Shown: positions 1 through 8,192, numbered from the stretch's first letter. The stretch is DNA of 64,000 nucleotides from Physcousia sp015060555 (GCA_015060555.1 SUYG01000025.1:1-64000); one strand, 5' to 3'. The notes: a model not told the origin generated them from the sequence alone. Program-made: numbers and translations.

Positions 1-212
1 TGCGAGGAGAGGATGAGCGCGTAGAGGCCGCTCTCGTTGATGATGACCGCCTTCTGCTGGCGACCGATGGAGTCGTGAATCACGACCCCATCCCTGTCTT
101 CCTTATCCACATGGCGGTTCAGCGCATCGCGGGTGTTGCTGAAGTGAGCGCCACCCGAAGCGCCCGAAGAATTCGCGGGGGGGGTCACCCGAAGCTCCCG
201 AAGAGCAGACAT
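1..212 (-). pseudogene. Phage antirepressor BRO-N domain fragment, cut by window edge
   Basis: An open frame from the ATG at 212 runs off the window start. Its distal part reads NTRDALNRHVDKEDRDG, VVIHDSIGRQQKAVIINESG and LYALILSS, which is the core of the BRO-N / phage antirepressor DNA-binding domain. The usual first ~35 residues of that domain are missing. In their place is low-complexity sequence made of short GCTTCGGG-like repeats and an 8-base G run (177-184). The apparent ATG sits directly behind the terminator of the thr operon and no promoter is visible. I therefore read it as a 5'-damaged prophage remnant, although the remainder outside the window could be intact. Confidence 0.65.
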
Positions 213-248
213 AAAAAAAGCACCAAATAGCGATGCTACTTGGTGCTT
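213..248 (-). terminator. Intrinsic terminator of the thr operon
   Basis: Arms 218-230 and 236-248 pair (AAGCACCAA...TTGGTGCTT, one mismatch) around a 5-base loop. On the minus strand the stem is followed by a T run (complement of 213-219). It lies 160 bases after the thrC stop. Confidence 0.75.
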
Positions 249-409
249 GACTTCATCTGTTGGAACTCTTATAGAGCCCTATCCTGTACTCCCAGAATGA
301 TGTCTTTGACGATTTTTTGAATCCACCTCTTCCTCTCAGGCCTATGGTTCCGTGACTATGGTTTTCGATGGTGACATTGACGGTGGGCTGGGAGTTGCCG
401 TTGGTGATG
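249..409. other. Short intergenic stretch without a recognisable gene
   Basis: This lies between the thr operon terminator and the thrC stop. A minus-strand frame stays open here, but it continues as a shadow into thrC and matches nothing I recognise. Confidence 0.4.
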
Positions 410-1783
410 TCAGCGAAGCGCTTGCGAGAGTAGATAGGCTTTGAAGGCGGCGAAGTCTTTGGAGAGGGGCACAGACTGTTTCTGACCGCGCATGAAAGCC
501 TGCAGCTTCTCGGGGATGGGCAGGTCGATGCCGAGGATGCGATCCACGGTGTCCTTGAACTTGGCAGGATGCGCTGTCTCCAAAAAAATGCCGATTTCAT
601 CGGGCTCGAGCTGCTCTTTGAGGGCACGGTAGCCACAGGCTCCGTGGGGGTCCAGGATGTAGCCGGTGCGGGCATAGCAGTCGCGCATGGTCTGGGCAAT
701 CTGGTCGTCGGTGTAGGTGGCGCCGGAGATAAAAGACCCACCCCCGACCCCTCCCGTGAGGGAGGGGAGAGGCTGCGCGATGGAGCGCTGCCGCAAAATC
801 TCCTGTACATCGGTTCTATTGTAGAGGTCGAGAATGCGGGCGAAGTTGCTGGGGTCACCGACGTCCATGGCGTTGGCAATGGTCTGCACAGAGGGGCGCG
901 GACGGTACTCGCCAGTCTGCAGGTACTCGTAGAAGACGCTGTTGGCGTTGTTGGCGGCGATGAAACGCTTCACGGGCAGGCCCATGACATGGCCGAAGAG
1001 GGCGGAGCAGATGTTGCCGAAGTTGCCGGAGGGGACACAGCAAACAAATTTACGATTTGACAATTTACGATTTACGATTTGTGAGTATGCCCAGAAGTAG
1101 TAGAAGGCCTGCGGCAGAAAGCGGGCCACATTGATGCTGTTGGCTGAGGTGAGGCGCATGTGGGCATTAAGTTCCTTGTCCATAAAGGCAGACTTCACGA
1201 GGGCCTGACAGTCGTCGAAGACGCCATCGACTTCCACAGCAGTGATGTTCTGACCGAGGGTTGTGAACTGGCACTCCTGAATGGGCGACACCTTGCCCTT
1301 GGGATAGAGGACATAGACATGGATGCCGTCCACACCGAGGAAGCCGTTGGCAACGGCAGAACCTGTGTCGCCGGAGGTGGCAACGAGGACGTTCACTTCT
1401 CGCCCGCCGCTGGCGGGCGAGAAGTAACGCAGTAAGCGTGCCATAAACCTTGCACCCACATCCTTGAAAGCGAGGGTGGGACCATGGAAGAGCTCTAGCG
1501 CGTAGATATTGTCCTCGACCTTCACGACGGGGGTGTCGAAGGCCAGCGTGTCATAGACAATCTTACGGAGTGCCTCGGCCTCCACATCTTCGCCGAAGAA
1601 GGCATCAGCGACACGGTAAGCGACTTCCTGGAAGTTCATCTCTGCCATCTCGTCCCAGAACGAGGCGGGCAGTTGCTTGATGACCTCGGGCATATACAGG
1701 CCGCGGTCTTCAGCGAGTCCGCGGACCACAGCGTCGCGCAACGTCGCGCGCGCAGCAGTATGGTTGGTGGAGTAGTAGTACAT
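410..1783 (-). CDS. thrC: Threonine synthase
   Basis: Threonine synthase converts O-phosphohomoserine to threonine with PLP, the last step of threonine synthesis. The 457-residue product starts MYYYSTNHTAARATLRDAVV, carries the PLP lysine region FHGPTLAFKDVGARFMARLL, the glycine-rich ATSGDTGSAVANGFLG and the VPSGNFGNICSALFG motif, and ends normally. Two short segments look inserted relative to the family. One is around VNRKLSNRKF, encoded by repeated TTTACGATT words (1041-1080). The other is around AQPLPSLTGGVGGGSF, encoded by a palindromic repeat (734-779). Both keep the frame. The gene is third in the minus-strand order thrA-apgM-thrC, with a palindromic repeat between it and apgM. Confidence 0.95.
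   Translation of the reverse strand: MYYYSTNHTAARATLRDAVVRGLAEDRGLYMPEVIKQLPASFWDEMAEMNFQEVAYRVADAFFGEDVEAEALRKIVYDTLAFDTPVVKVEDNIYALELFHGPTLAFKDVGARFMARLLRYFSPASGGREVNVLVATSGDTGSAVANGFLGVDGIHVYVLYPKGKVSPIQECQFTTLGQNITAVEVDGVFDDCQALVKSAFMDKELNAHMRLTSANSINVARFLPQAFYYFWAYSQIVNRKLSNRKFVCCVPSGNFGNICSALFGHVMGLPVKRFIAANNANSVFYEYLQTGEYRPRPSVQTIANAMDVGDPSNFARILDLYNRTDVQEILRQRSIAQPLPSLTGGVGGGSFISGATYTDDQIAQTMRDCYARTGYILDPHGACGYRALKEQLEPDEIGIFLETAHPAKFKDTVDRILGIDLPIPEKLQAFMRGQKQSVPLSKDFAAFKAYLLSQALR
734..779. repeat. CT/GA palindromic repeat inside thrC (single copy)
   Basis: The core CCCCTCCC-GTGA-GGGAGGGG lies in frame inside thrC and encodes a PLPSLTGGVGGG-like segment. It is of the same family as the copies at 1790, 2230, 2463, 3578, 8118 and 59149. 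Confidence 0.8.
1041..1080. repeat. TTTACGATT simple repeat inside thrC
   Basis: The words AATTTACGATTTG, CAATTTACGATT and TACGATTTG are repeated in tandem. In the thrC frame they encode VNRKLSNRKF just before the conserved VPSGNFGN motif, which looks like an in-frame insertion. Confidence 0.7.
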
Positions 1784-1789
1784 AATAGA

Positions 1790-2271
1790 GGCCCCTCCCC
1801 CAACCCCTCCCCTGTTAGGGAGGGGAGAGGGGGAAGATGTAGTTATTTGAGGTTATTAATCGTTTCCTTAATCTTATTTATTACGTTCAAAGCATCATTC
1901 GCTACTTCTTCATTTGTAAAACGAAGCAACGTATATCCTTTTCCTTGAAGCCAATCAGCACGTAACCGATCTGCTTCAACCTGTTCCTGTTCATTATGAT
2001 ATCCGCCATCTACTTCTATAAGCAATTTCAGGGGCAGACACGCAAAGTCCGCTATATAATCACCAATAGAATGCTGCCTACGGAAGCGGAAACCCAACTG
2101 ATCTTTTCTTAACTCCTGCCAAAGAATATCTTCATACAGTGTAGATTCCTTACGATTCTTGTGTGCGAAATCCTTCAGAATGGGATAAATATCAGGGGAA
2201 GAAGTACGATAAAAACGAGAGGGAACCTTTTCCCCCTCCCTAACAGGGGAGGGGTCAGGGGAGGGGCCGCT
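1790..2271. mobile_element. Putative repeat-bounded element carrying a DUF559 nuclease domain
   Basis: Two copies of the palindromic repeat (1790-1834 and 2230-2271) lie in inverted orientation. Each has a GGCCCCTCCCC outer edge and a CCCTCCC-N6-GGGAGGG-type core with TGTTAGGGAGGGG. Between them is one coding segment, a DUF559 domain (1846-2181). Empty inverted pairs of the same repeat family occur at 2463-2567, 3578-3716, 8118-8246 and 59149-59313. The interpretation as a mobile element is an inference; target-site duplications were not identified. Confidence 0.5.
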
Positions 2272-3654
2272 TTCCATAAACAACTTGATAAACTCATCGC
2301 CTTCGAGAAGTCCGTAGGCACCGTCGCGGGCCGCATCCTCGTCGAAGGTCTGCACGCTATCGGGCTCGATGCCAGGGTAGTAGATGCAGAAGGGGATGGG
2401 GTCAGCGGTGTGGGTTCGGTGCTCGCAGGGAGTGGGATGGTCGGGCAATAAAGCGATAGCGAAAGACCCACCCCCGTCCCCTCCCGTAATGGAGGGGAGA
2501 GGCTGCGCGCAGCTATCGAACGAAGTGAGGCCCTCGCCCTTACGGGAGAGCGGGGAGAGGGTCTTCAATATGGGCTGTATCAACCGATGGTCAAGGTCTT
2601 CGATGGTCTGAAGTTTAAGGGGCACGGAGCCATCGTGGCCCGCCTCATCGGAGGCTTCGACGTGGAGATAGACGAAGTCATCGCCGTTGCGGAAAGCATC
2701 GATGGCGGCCTGTGCCTTGCCCTCGAAATTGGTGTCGTAGAGACCCGTAGCACCCGGCACATTGATGACGCGCAGGCCGGCATAGTGACCGATGCCTCGA
2801 ATGAGATCGACGGCGGTGATGACAGCGCCCTGATGGATCTGCTCGGAGAAACGCTCGGTCAGGGGAACCATCTGCGGACGGTAGCCCCCGCCCCACGGCC
2901 AGATGCTCGATGCCATATCTTTTCCCTCGCGCGCGCGTTCCTTATTTAAAGGATGCGTGGGCAGGAGTTCCTGGGAGCGGAGGACGAGGTCGCGCAGGAG
3001 CGCCGCCGTAGCTTCAGCTTCCGGCACTTCGGCCTGTATCTCGAACTGGCGCCACGGCTGTCCCGGCACATCGTGTGGCGGTGTGCACTGGATGTGCTTG
3101 TTGCCGCCCTTGATGACAAGGAGATGGCGGTACTGCACGCCGGTATAGAAATGTACGCGGCCGCCGTAGCGGGGGTCGCAGGCCAGCTGCTGCTCCAGGA
3201 AGCGGATGAGCACGTCGCCCTCCTCGGTCTCAAGGCGTCCGCAGGAGTGGTTCTTGAGGATGTCGCCCTCAATGCACACGAGGTTGCAACGCAGAGCCAG
3301 GTCGTCGGGTTGCAGTTCGACACCGATGCTGGCGGCTTCCAAGGGGCCACGGCCCTCATAGACGAGGTGCTGGTCGTAGCCGAGGATGCTGCTGTTGGCG
3401 ACTTCGCTGCCCGGATGGAAACCGTCGGGCACCGTCTTCAGCAGGCCATTGCGTCCGTTGCGTGCCAGCCAGTCCATGGCAGGCGTGTCGGCGTATTGCA
3501 GGAGGGTCTTCCCGCCCAGCGAGGGCACATGCCAGTCGGCCATGCCGTCGCCCAAAATTATTAGGTGCTTGATGGAAGCCCCTCCCCCGACCCCTCCCCT
3601 GTTAGGGAGGGGAGAAGAGGACGACTTCGTATTATTATCTTTTATCATATTCAA
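1843..3654 (-). CDS. Phosphoglycerate-mutase-type homoserine kinase fused to a C-terminal DUF559 domain
   Basis: Residues ~29-460 form a cofactor-independent phosphoglycerate-mutase-like (ApgM family) enzyme: KHLIILGDGMADWHVPSLGG, EVANSSILGYD, HVEASDEAGHDG and LLPDHPTPCEHRTHTADPIP. Its place between thrA and thrC indicates it is the homoserine kinase of Bacteroidetes; no GHMP-type thrB is present. Three features are odd. The N-terminus (SSSSPLPNRGGVGGGAS) is repeat-derived. A ~35-residue in-frame insertion (SPLSRKGEG...AQPLPSITGGDGGGSF) precedes the DHPTP motif. After the normal end (GLLEGDEFIKLFM) a repeat-encoded linker leads into residues 492-603, a DUF559 domain with IADFACL and LLIEVDGGYHNEQ, a VSR/PD-(D/E)XK-like nuclease fold. 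No methionine occurs inside the DUF559 part; the nearest upstream one is at 2277. The start at 3654 is uncertain because the ancestral ATG seems to have been replaced. Confidence 0.85.
   Translation of the reverse strand: MNMIKDNNTKSSSSPLPNRGGVGGGASIKHLIILGDGMADWHVPSLGGKTLLQYADTPAMDWLARNGRNGLLKTVPDGFHPGSEVANSSILGYDQHLVYEGRGPLEAASIGVELQPDDLALRCNLVCIEGDILKNHSCGRLETEEGDVLIRFLEQQLACDPRYGGRVHFYTGVQYRHLLVIKGGNKHIQCTPPHDVPGQPWRQFEIQAEVPEAEATAALLRDLVLRSQELLPTHPLNKERAREGKDMASSIWPWGGGYRPQMVPLTERFSEQIHQGAVITAVDLIRGIGHYAGLRVINVPGATGLYDTNFEGKAQAAIDAFRNGDDFVYLHVEASDEAGHDGSVPLKLQTIEDLDHRLIQPILKTLSPLSRKGEGLTSFDSCAQPLPSITGGDGGGSFAIALLPDHPTPCEHRTHTADPIPFCIYYPGIEPDSVQTFDEDAARDGAYGLLEGDEFIKLFMESGPSPDPSPVREGEKVPSRFYRTSSPDIYPILKDFAHKNRKESTLYEDILWQELRKDQLGFRFRRQHSIGDYIADFACLPLKLLIEVDGGYHNEQEQVEADRLRADWLQGKGYTLLRFTNEEVANDALNVINKIKETINNLK
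2230..2271. repeat. CT/GA palindromic repeat, inner boundary of the DUF559 segment
   Basis: The sequence CCCCCTCCCTAACAGGGGAG followed by GGGTCAGGGGAGGGGCC is an inverted copy of 1790-1834. It is read in frame as the GPSPDPSPVREGE linker. Confidence 0.8.
2463..2567. repeat. Inverted pair of palindromic repeats inside the homoserine kinase gene
   Basis: Two palindromic units (2463-2512 and about 2528-2567) face each other, with GAAAGACCC at one end and GGGTCTTC at the other. The pair is read through in frame and inserts about 35 residues. Confidence 0.7.
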
Positions 3655-3716
3655 ATAGCACTTCCCCTCCCTAAATCTCCCCTCCCTAACAGGGGAGGGG
3701 GCGGGGGAGGGGCCGT
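3578..3716. repeat. Inverted pair of palindromic repeats around the start of the homoserine kinase gene
   Basis: The unit at 3578-3617 (GCCCCTCCCCCGACCCCTCC, then CCTGTTAGGGAGGGGAG) and the unit at about 3662-3716 are mutually inverted, with ~45 AT-rich bases between them. The first unit encodes the new N-terminus of the kinase. Confidence 0.8.
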
Positions 3717-3723
3717 GGGTCCT

Positions 3724-6153
3724 CTATATATTAGCTATACTCATGATATCCGCAAACACGCCGGCAGCAGTGACGCTGGCACCAGCGCCATAGCCCTGGA
3801 TGAGCATGGGGTATTCGCGGTAGCGTTCGGTGGTGAGCATCACGATGTTGTTGCTGCCTTCGAGGCGGTAGAAGGGATGGCTCTCGGGAATCTCAGCCAG
3901 CGACACACTGGCATGACCTTCCTCATACTTCGCCACAAAGCGCCAGCGCTTGCCCTCTCCCTCGACACGCTGGCGGCGTGCCTCGAAGTCAGCATCCAGC
4001 GAAGGCAACTTCTGCCAGAACTGCTCCACATCGCCGCCAAAGAAGTCGTCGGGGATGAAGAGATTGGCCTCCACGTCGGACTGCTCAATCTGGTAGCCCG
4101 CCTCACGGGTGAGGATGACGAGCTTGCGGATGACATCCTTGCCGCTGAGATCGATGCGCGGATCGGGCTCGCTATAGCCCTCCTCCTTGGCCATGCGCAC
4201 AGTCTGGGAGAAGGGTACATCGGCGCTGATCTTGTTGAAGATGAAGTTGAGGGTGCCGCTGAGGACGGCCTCGATGCGCAGGATTTTGTCGCCGCTATGG
4301 ATGAGGTCGTTGATGGTGCGGATGATGGGCAGACCGGCTCCCACGTTGGTCTCGAAGAGATATTTCACGCCGCGGCGCTGGGCAATGGCCTTCAGCTCGC
4401 GGTAGATCTTATAGTCGCTGCTGGCAGCCACCTTGTTGGCAGCCACCACGTTGATGTTATGCTCCAGGAACTCCTTGTAGAGGCCGGCCACCTCGGCTGA
4501 GGCGGTGCAATCCACGAAGACGGAGTTGAAGATGTTCATGCCGATGACTTCGTCGCGCAGGCGCTTGGTGTTGCTGACCGGTGCGGCATCCAGCAGTTCG
4601 CGGTAGTTCTTCAGGTCGAGGCCATCGCGCGAGAAGAGCGCCTTGCGACTGCTGGCGAGGCCCACGATGTTCAGCTTGAGCCCCTGTTCGCGCATGAGCT
4701 TCTCCTGCTGCGAGGCTATCTGCTCGATGAGCGAGGCGCCCACGGTGCCGACGCCGCAGAGGAACAGGTTCAGAACCTGATACTCCGAGAGGAAGAAGGC
4801 ATCGTGGATGACATTGAGTGTCTTGCGCAGGTACTGTGAGTCCACGACGAACGAGATATTGGTCTCCGAAGCACCCTGGGCACAAGCGATGACGCTGATG
4901 CCGGATCGGCCGAGGGTGCCGAAGAGCTTACCGGCGATGCCGGGCGTGTGCTTCATGTTCTCACCCACGACGGCCACGGTGGCCAGATTGCCTTCGGCCT
5001 GCATCCGGAACATGGAGCCCGTCTCGATTTCCTTAGCGAACTCCTCGTTGAGGACACGGCAGGCCTCGGCGCTGTCCTCGTCGCGCACACCGATGCTGGT
5101 GCTATTCTCCGAAGAGGCCTGAGAGACCATGAACACCGAGATGCCATTCTCGGCCAAGACCGAGAAGATGCGGCGGTTGACGCCGATGACACCGACCATA
5201 GACAGACCGCTGACAGTGATGAGCGTGGTACCCTTGATGCTGCTGATGCCCTTGATGGAGCGGGAGTCGTCGGCCACCTCTTTCTTGATAATGGTGCCGG
5301 GAGCATCGGGGTTGAAGGTGTTCTTGATGAGAATGGGGATATTCTTGATGCATACAGGGTAGATGGTGGGAGGATAGACCACCTTGGCACCGAAGTTGCA
5401 GAGCTCCATCGCCTCGACATAGGAGAGTTCGGGGATGACATAGGCCGAGGAAATGACACGCGGGTCGGCGGTCATGAAGCCATCGACATCAGTCCAGATC
5501 TCCAGCACACTGGCATCCAGCGCCGCAGCGATGATGCTGGCGGTGTAGTCCGAGCCGCCACGCCCGAGGTTCGTGACCTCGCCGCTCTCGGCATCGGTGG
5601 AGATGAAGCCCGGGACGAGGGACACCTTCGGCAGTGTCTTCCATGTCTCGCGAACAAGGCGATTGGTGAGCTCACTGGCCAGCAGCGAGCGACCACCCTT
5701 GACCTCGGTCTTGATGAATGCGCGGCTGTCATAGAGCTGGGCACCGTCGATGAGCGTGGCCACAATGCGGCTGCTGAGGCGTTCGCCATAACTGACGATG
5801 GCCGCCTGTGTCTTAGGCGAAAGGTCGCGGATGAGATAGACACCCTGGAAGATAGAGCGCAACTCTTCGAGGTGAGCATCCACGTTGCGGATGAGTGCCT
5901 CGCGGCTGGGACCAGCAGGAATGACAGCATCGATCATGGAATGATGTCGCTGTGACATCTCGGCATAGGAAGTGAGATAGGCCACGTCACCATTAACCGC
6001 CAGCTGGGATGTGCGGATGAGTTGATCGGTGATGCCGCCCAAAGCGGAGACCACCACAATCACGGGCTCCGTCTGTGCCTCGACGATGCGTTTGACACTG
6101 AGAATGCTTTCTGCGGAGCCAACACTGCTGCCGCCAAATTTAAGGACTTTCAT
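3724..6153 (-). CDS. thrA: Bifunctional aspartokinase / homoserine dehydrogenase
   Basis: The 809-residue protein starts with the aspartokinase motif MKVLKFGGSSVGSAESI and carries NLGRGGSDYTASIIAAAL. Two ACT regulatory segments follow (for example ITVSGLSMVGVIGVNRRIFS). The homoserine dehydrogenase half begins near residue 465 (LFLCGVGTVGASLIEQIA) and includes GLPIIRTINDL and EEGYSEPDPRIDLSGKDV. It catalyses the first and third steps from aspartate to threonine and methionine and is probably feedback-inhibited by threonine through the ACT domains. A TACTTTTG promoter lies ~22 bases upstream of the start, so the mRNA leader is very short and there is no room for a peptide attenuator. It is the first gene of thrA-apgM-thrC. 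Confidence 0.96.
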   Translation of the reverse strand: MKVLKFGGSSVGSAESILSVKRIVEAQTEPVIVVVSALGGITDQLIRTSQLAVNGDVAYLTSYAEMSQRHHSMIDAVIPAGPSREALIRNVDAHLEELRSIFQGVYLIRDLSPKTQAAIVSYGERLSSRIVATLIDGAQLYDSRAFIKTEVKGGRSLLASELTNRLVRETWKTLPKVSLVPGFISTDAESGEVTNLGRGGSDYTASIIAAALDASVLEIWTDVDGFMTADPRVISSAYVIPELSYVEAMELCNFGAKVVYPPTIYPVCIKNIPILIKNTFNPDAPGTIIKKEVADDSRSIKGISSIKGTTLITVSGLSMVGVIGVNRRIFSVLAENGISVFMVSQASSENSTSIGVRDEDSAEACRVLNEEFAKEIETGSMFRMQAEGNLATVAVVGENMKHTPGIAGKLFGTLGRSGISVIACAQGASETNISFVVDSQYLRKTLNVIHDAFFLSEYQVLNLFLCGVGTVGASLIEQIASQQEKLMREQGLKLNIVGLASSRKALFSRDGLDLKNYRELLDAAPVSNTKRLRDEVIGMNIFNSVFVDCTASAEVAGLYKEFLEHNINVVAANKVAASSDYKIYRELKAIAQRRGVKYLFETNVGAGLPIIRTINDLIHSGDKILRIEAVLSGTLNFIFNKISADVPFSQTVRMAKEEGYSEPDPRIDLSGKDVIRKLVILTREAGYQIEQSDVEANLFIPDDFFGGDVEQFWQKLPSLDADFEARRQRVEGEGKRWRFVAKYEEGHASVSLAEIPESHPFYRLEGSNNIVMLTTERYREYPMLIQGYGAGASVTAAGVFADIMSIANI

Positions 6154-6174
6154 GTATCACGAATATTTTGCGCG

Positions 6175-6182
6175 CAAAAGTA
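6175..6182 (-). promoter_or_regulatory. Bacteroidetes -7 element (TACTTTTG) for thrA
   Basis: TACTTTTG on the minus strand lies 22 bases before the thrA ATG and matches the TAnnTTTG consensus. Confidence 0.7.
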
Positions 6183-6248
6183 GTAAAATAACCTCAAAAA
6201 GCGAGAAAAAAAGGATATAAAAAGAATTTTCCGGTTGCAAATTACAGC

Positions 6249-8192
6249 TTATGTCAAGGACGGCGGCAGCAGTTCCTCCTTCATCATGCGATGCAGAAGC
6301 TCTCCCAAGCGGCTGTCAGGGACATCGGGAAAGTGAATTTGAACGATGGACGTGACCTTCTCCTTGGCAATGAAATCCAGGACACGCTGCACCAGGACCT
6401 CATCAGTCATCGGCGATGTGGCTGCCACCTTACCGCCGACACAGTTGTCACAGATGCCACACTCCGAGGGATTCTCTTCGCCGAAATAGGAGACGAGGAA
6501 GGCACTGCGGCACGCCGTCGTCTGCAGATAGGCTATCATCGTCTGCACACGGGTTTCGAGCTCTCGCTTGCGGTCGGCATAGATTGCCTTAGGAAGCACG
6601 ATTTCATCGCGGTCCAAACGGCGTTGGACAAAGGTGATGTAAGGGATGTATTTGCGGGGGATGAACTTCAGGATTTGCCGACGGCTGAATTCCAACAGCT
6701 GCTCGGTCACTATCTGCTCTGTCATGCCAAGCGTGCTGGCCATCTCCTGCTCATCGATATAGGCGTACTCACTGAAAATGCCCGTGCAGGTGCGCAGCAA
6801 ATAATGGAGGACACGTTCCATCGCCGGAGTGAGCTGGAAGGTGTAGAGTTCCTGACGCTGGCAGCACATCATCACACGGCTGTGGTTCTCCTCTGCGTCG
6901 GCCCACTCAATATAGCCGGCGCGCGATAGCAACTGTAGCGCGTTATAAGCCCTCACGGGGAAATGGTGGAAAGCTTGGCAGAACTGCTCCAGCGCGAACT
7001 CCCGCGTTACGCCGAAGCCGTCGCCTATCGCCATCTGCAGGAAGCAGCACACATCCTCATAGACCTGCGCCACATATTCCTCGGGCGGGAAGGTGTCTTC
7101 GACACGCCGCCTGAGCAACGACATAGAACGCGAGTCATAGAGCAGAACGGCCACTGCCGCCTCGCCGTCACGCCCAGCACGTCCGGCCTCCTGGAAGTAT
7201 GCCTCTGGCGAATCGGGGACATCATAGTGAATGACGCTGCGTACATCAGGCTTGTCGATGCCCATGCCGAAGGCGTTCGTAGCCACCATCACACGGATGT
7301 CACCACGCTGCCACGCTGCTGCGCGCTCGCTTTTCTCGCGATGGGTGAGCCCTGCGTGGAAATGGGCGGCGGAGATTCCCTGCGAAGACAGCCAAGAAGC
7401 CAGTTCATAGGTGGCCACGCGACTGCGCGTATAAACGATGGAAGAGCCTGGATACTCCTGCAAGAGTTCCAGAACTTCCTGTTCCCGGGTGCTCACAATG
7501 CGGCGCACAGAATAACTGAGGTTACGCCGGAGAAAGCTCATGCGCTTCACATTGGGTTCGCGGAAACCCAGCTGACGCTGAATATCCTCAACAACGGCTG
7601 GCGTAGCAGTGGCTGTCAAGGCCAGCACGGGCACCGCAGGAAGCAGCTTGCGTATCTGGACTATCTCGGTGTAAGACGGTCGGAAGTCATAACCCCACTG
7701 CGAGATACAGTGAGCCTCGTCAACAGTGATGAAACTCACCTTCATGTGCGACAGCTTGGCCTGAAAGAGTTCCGACGCAAGACGTTCGGGCGAGACATAC
7801 AGGAATTTGTAGTTCCCGAAGATACAGTTCTCCAGCGCCACGAGAATCTCATCGTGCGTCATGCCCGTATAGATGGCCGTCGCCTTTATGCCTCGCTCAC
7901 GCAAGTGCTCGACCTGATCCTTCATCAAGGCTATAAGGGGGCTGACAACCACACAGATGCCCTCCATCGCCAATGCCGGCACCTGAAAAGTGATGCTCTT
8001 GCCGCCGCCAGTGGGCATCAGGCCGAGCGTGTCATGCCCCGCCCCAATACTCTCGATGATGTCCTGCTGAATGCCGCGGAAGGAGGTGAAACCGAAATAT
8101 TGGTGTAAGATAGACAAAGACCCTCTCCCCTGCCCCTCCCTTGTAGGGAGGGGAGTAGATACCTTTGCCTGTTGACTATCATTCGCATTCAT
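6249..8192 (-). CDS. recQ: RecQ family ATP-dependent DNA helicase
   Basis: The helicase motifs are FTSFRGIQQDIIESI, MPTGGGKSITF (Walker A), TVDEAHCISQWGYDFRPSY (DEAH box), the SIVYTRSR region and QEAGRAGRDGE (motif VI). A RecQ zinc-binding region with Cys (SECGICDNCVGG) and a winged-helix part follow, and a degenerate HRDC-like tail is possible. I place the start at the ATG at 8192 (MNANDSQQAK). The frame is open up to a GTG at 8253-8255 that overlaps recJ, but that extension is encoded by a palindromic repeat. Even from 8192 the first ~25 residues (TPLPTREGQGRG) come from a repeat. The gene lies directly after recJ on the same strand and probably works with it in recombination repair. Confidence 0.92.
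   Translation of the reverse strand: MNANDSQQAKVSTPLPTREGQGRGSLSILHQYFGFTSFRGIQQDIIESIGAGHDTLGLMPTGGGKSITFQVPALAMEGICVVVSPLIALMKDQVEHLRERGIKATAIYTGMTHDEILVALENCIFGNYKFLYVSPERLASELFQAKLSHMKVSFITVDEAHCISQWGYDFRPSYTEIVQIRKLLPAVPVLALTATATPAVVEDIQRQLGFREPNVKRMSFLRRNLSYSVRRIVSTREQEVLELLQEYPGSSIVYTRSRVATYELASWLSSQGISAAHFHAGLTHREKSERAAAWQRGDIRVMVATNAFGMGIDKPDVRSVIHYDVPDSPEAYFQEAGRAGRDGEAAVAVLLYDSRSMSLLRRRVEDTFPPEEYVAQVYEDVCCFLQMAIGDGFGVTREFALEQFCQAFHHFPVRAYNALQLLSRAGYIEWADAEENHSRVMMCCQRQELYTFQLTPAMERVLHYLLRTCTGIFSEYAYIDEQEMASTLGMTEQIVTEQLLEFSRRQILKFIPRKYIPYITFVQRRLDRDEIVLPKAIYADRKRELETRVQTMIAYLQTTACRSAFLVSYFGEENPSECGICDNCVGGKVAATSPMTDEVLVQRVLDFIAKEKVTSIVQIHFPDVPDSRLGELLHRMMKEELLPPSLT

Noticed and set aside
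253..879. 208-residue minus-strand frame extending from thrC into the downstream gap
   Set aside because: Most of it is a shadow of thrC. The free tail (TVNVTIENHSHG) matches nothing and crosses no promoter.
4948..5955. Long open frame antisense to thrA
   Set aside because: It lies wholly inside thrA, has no promoter or domain, and fits the GC-rich third-position shadow seen over other genes here.
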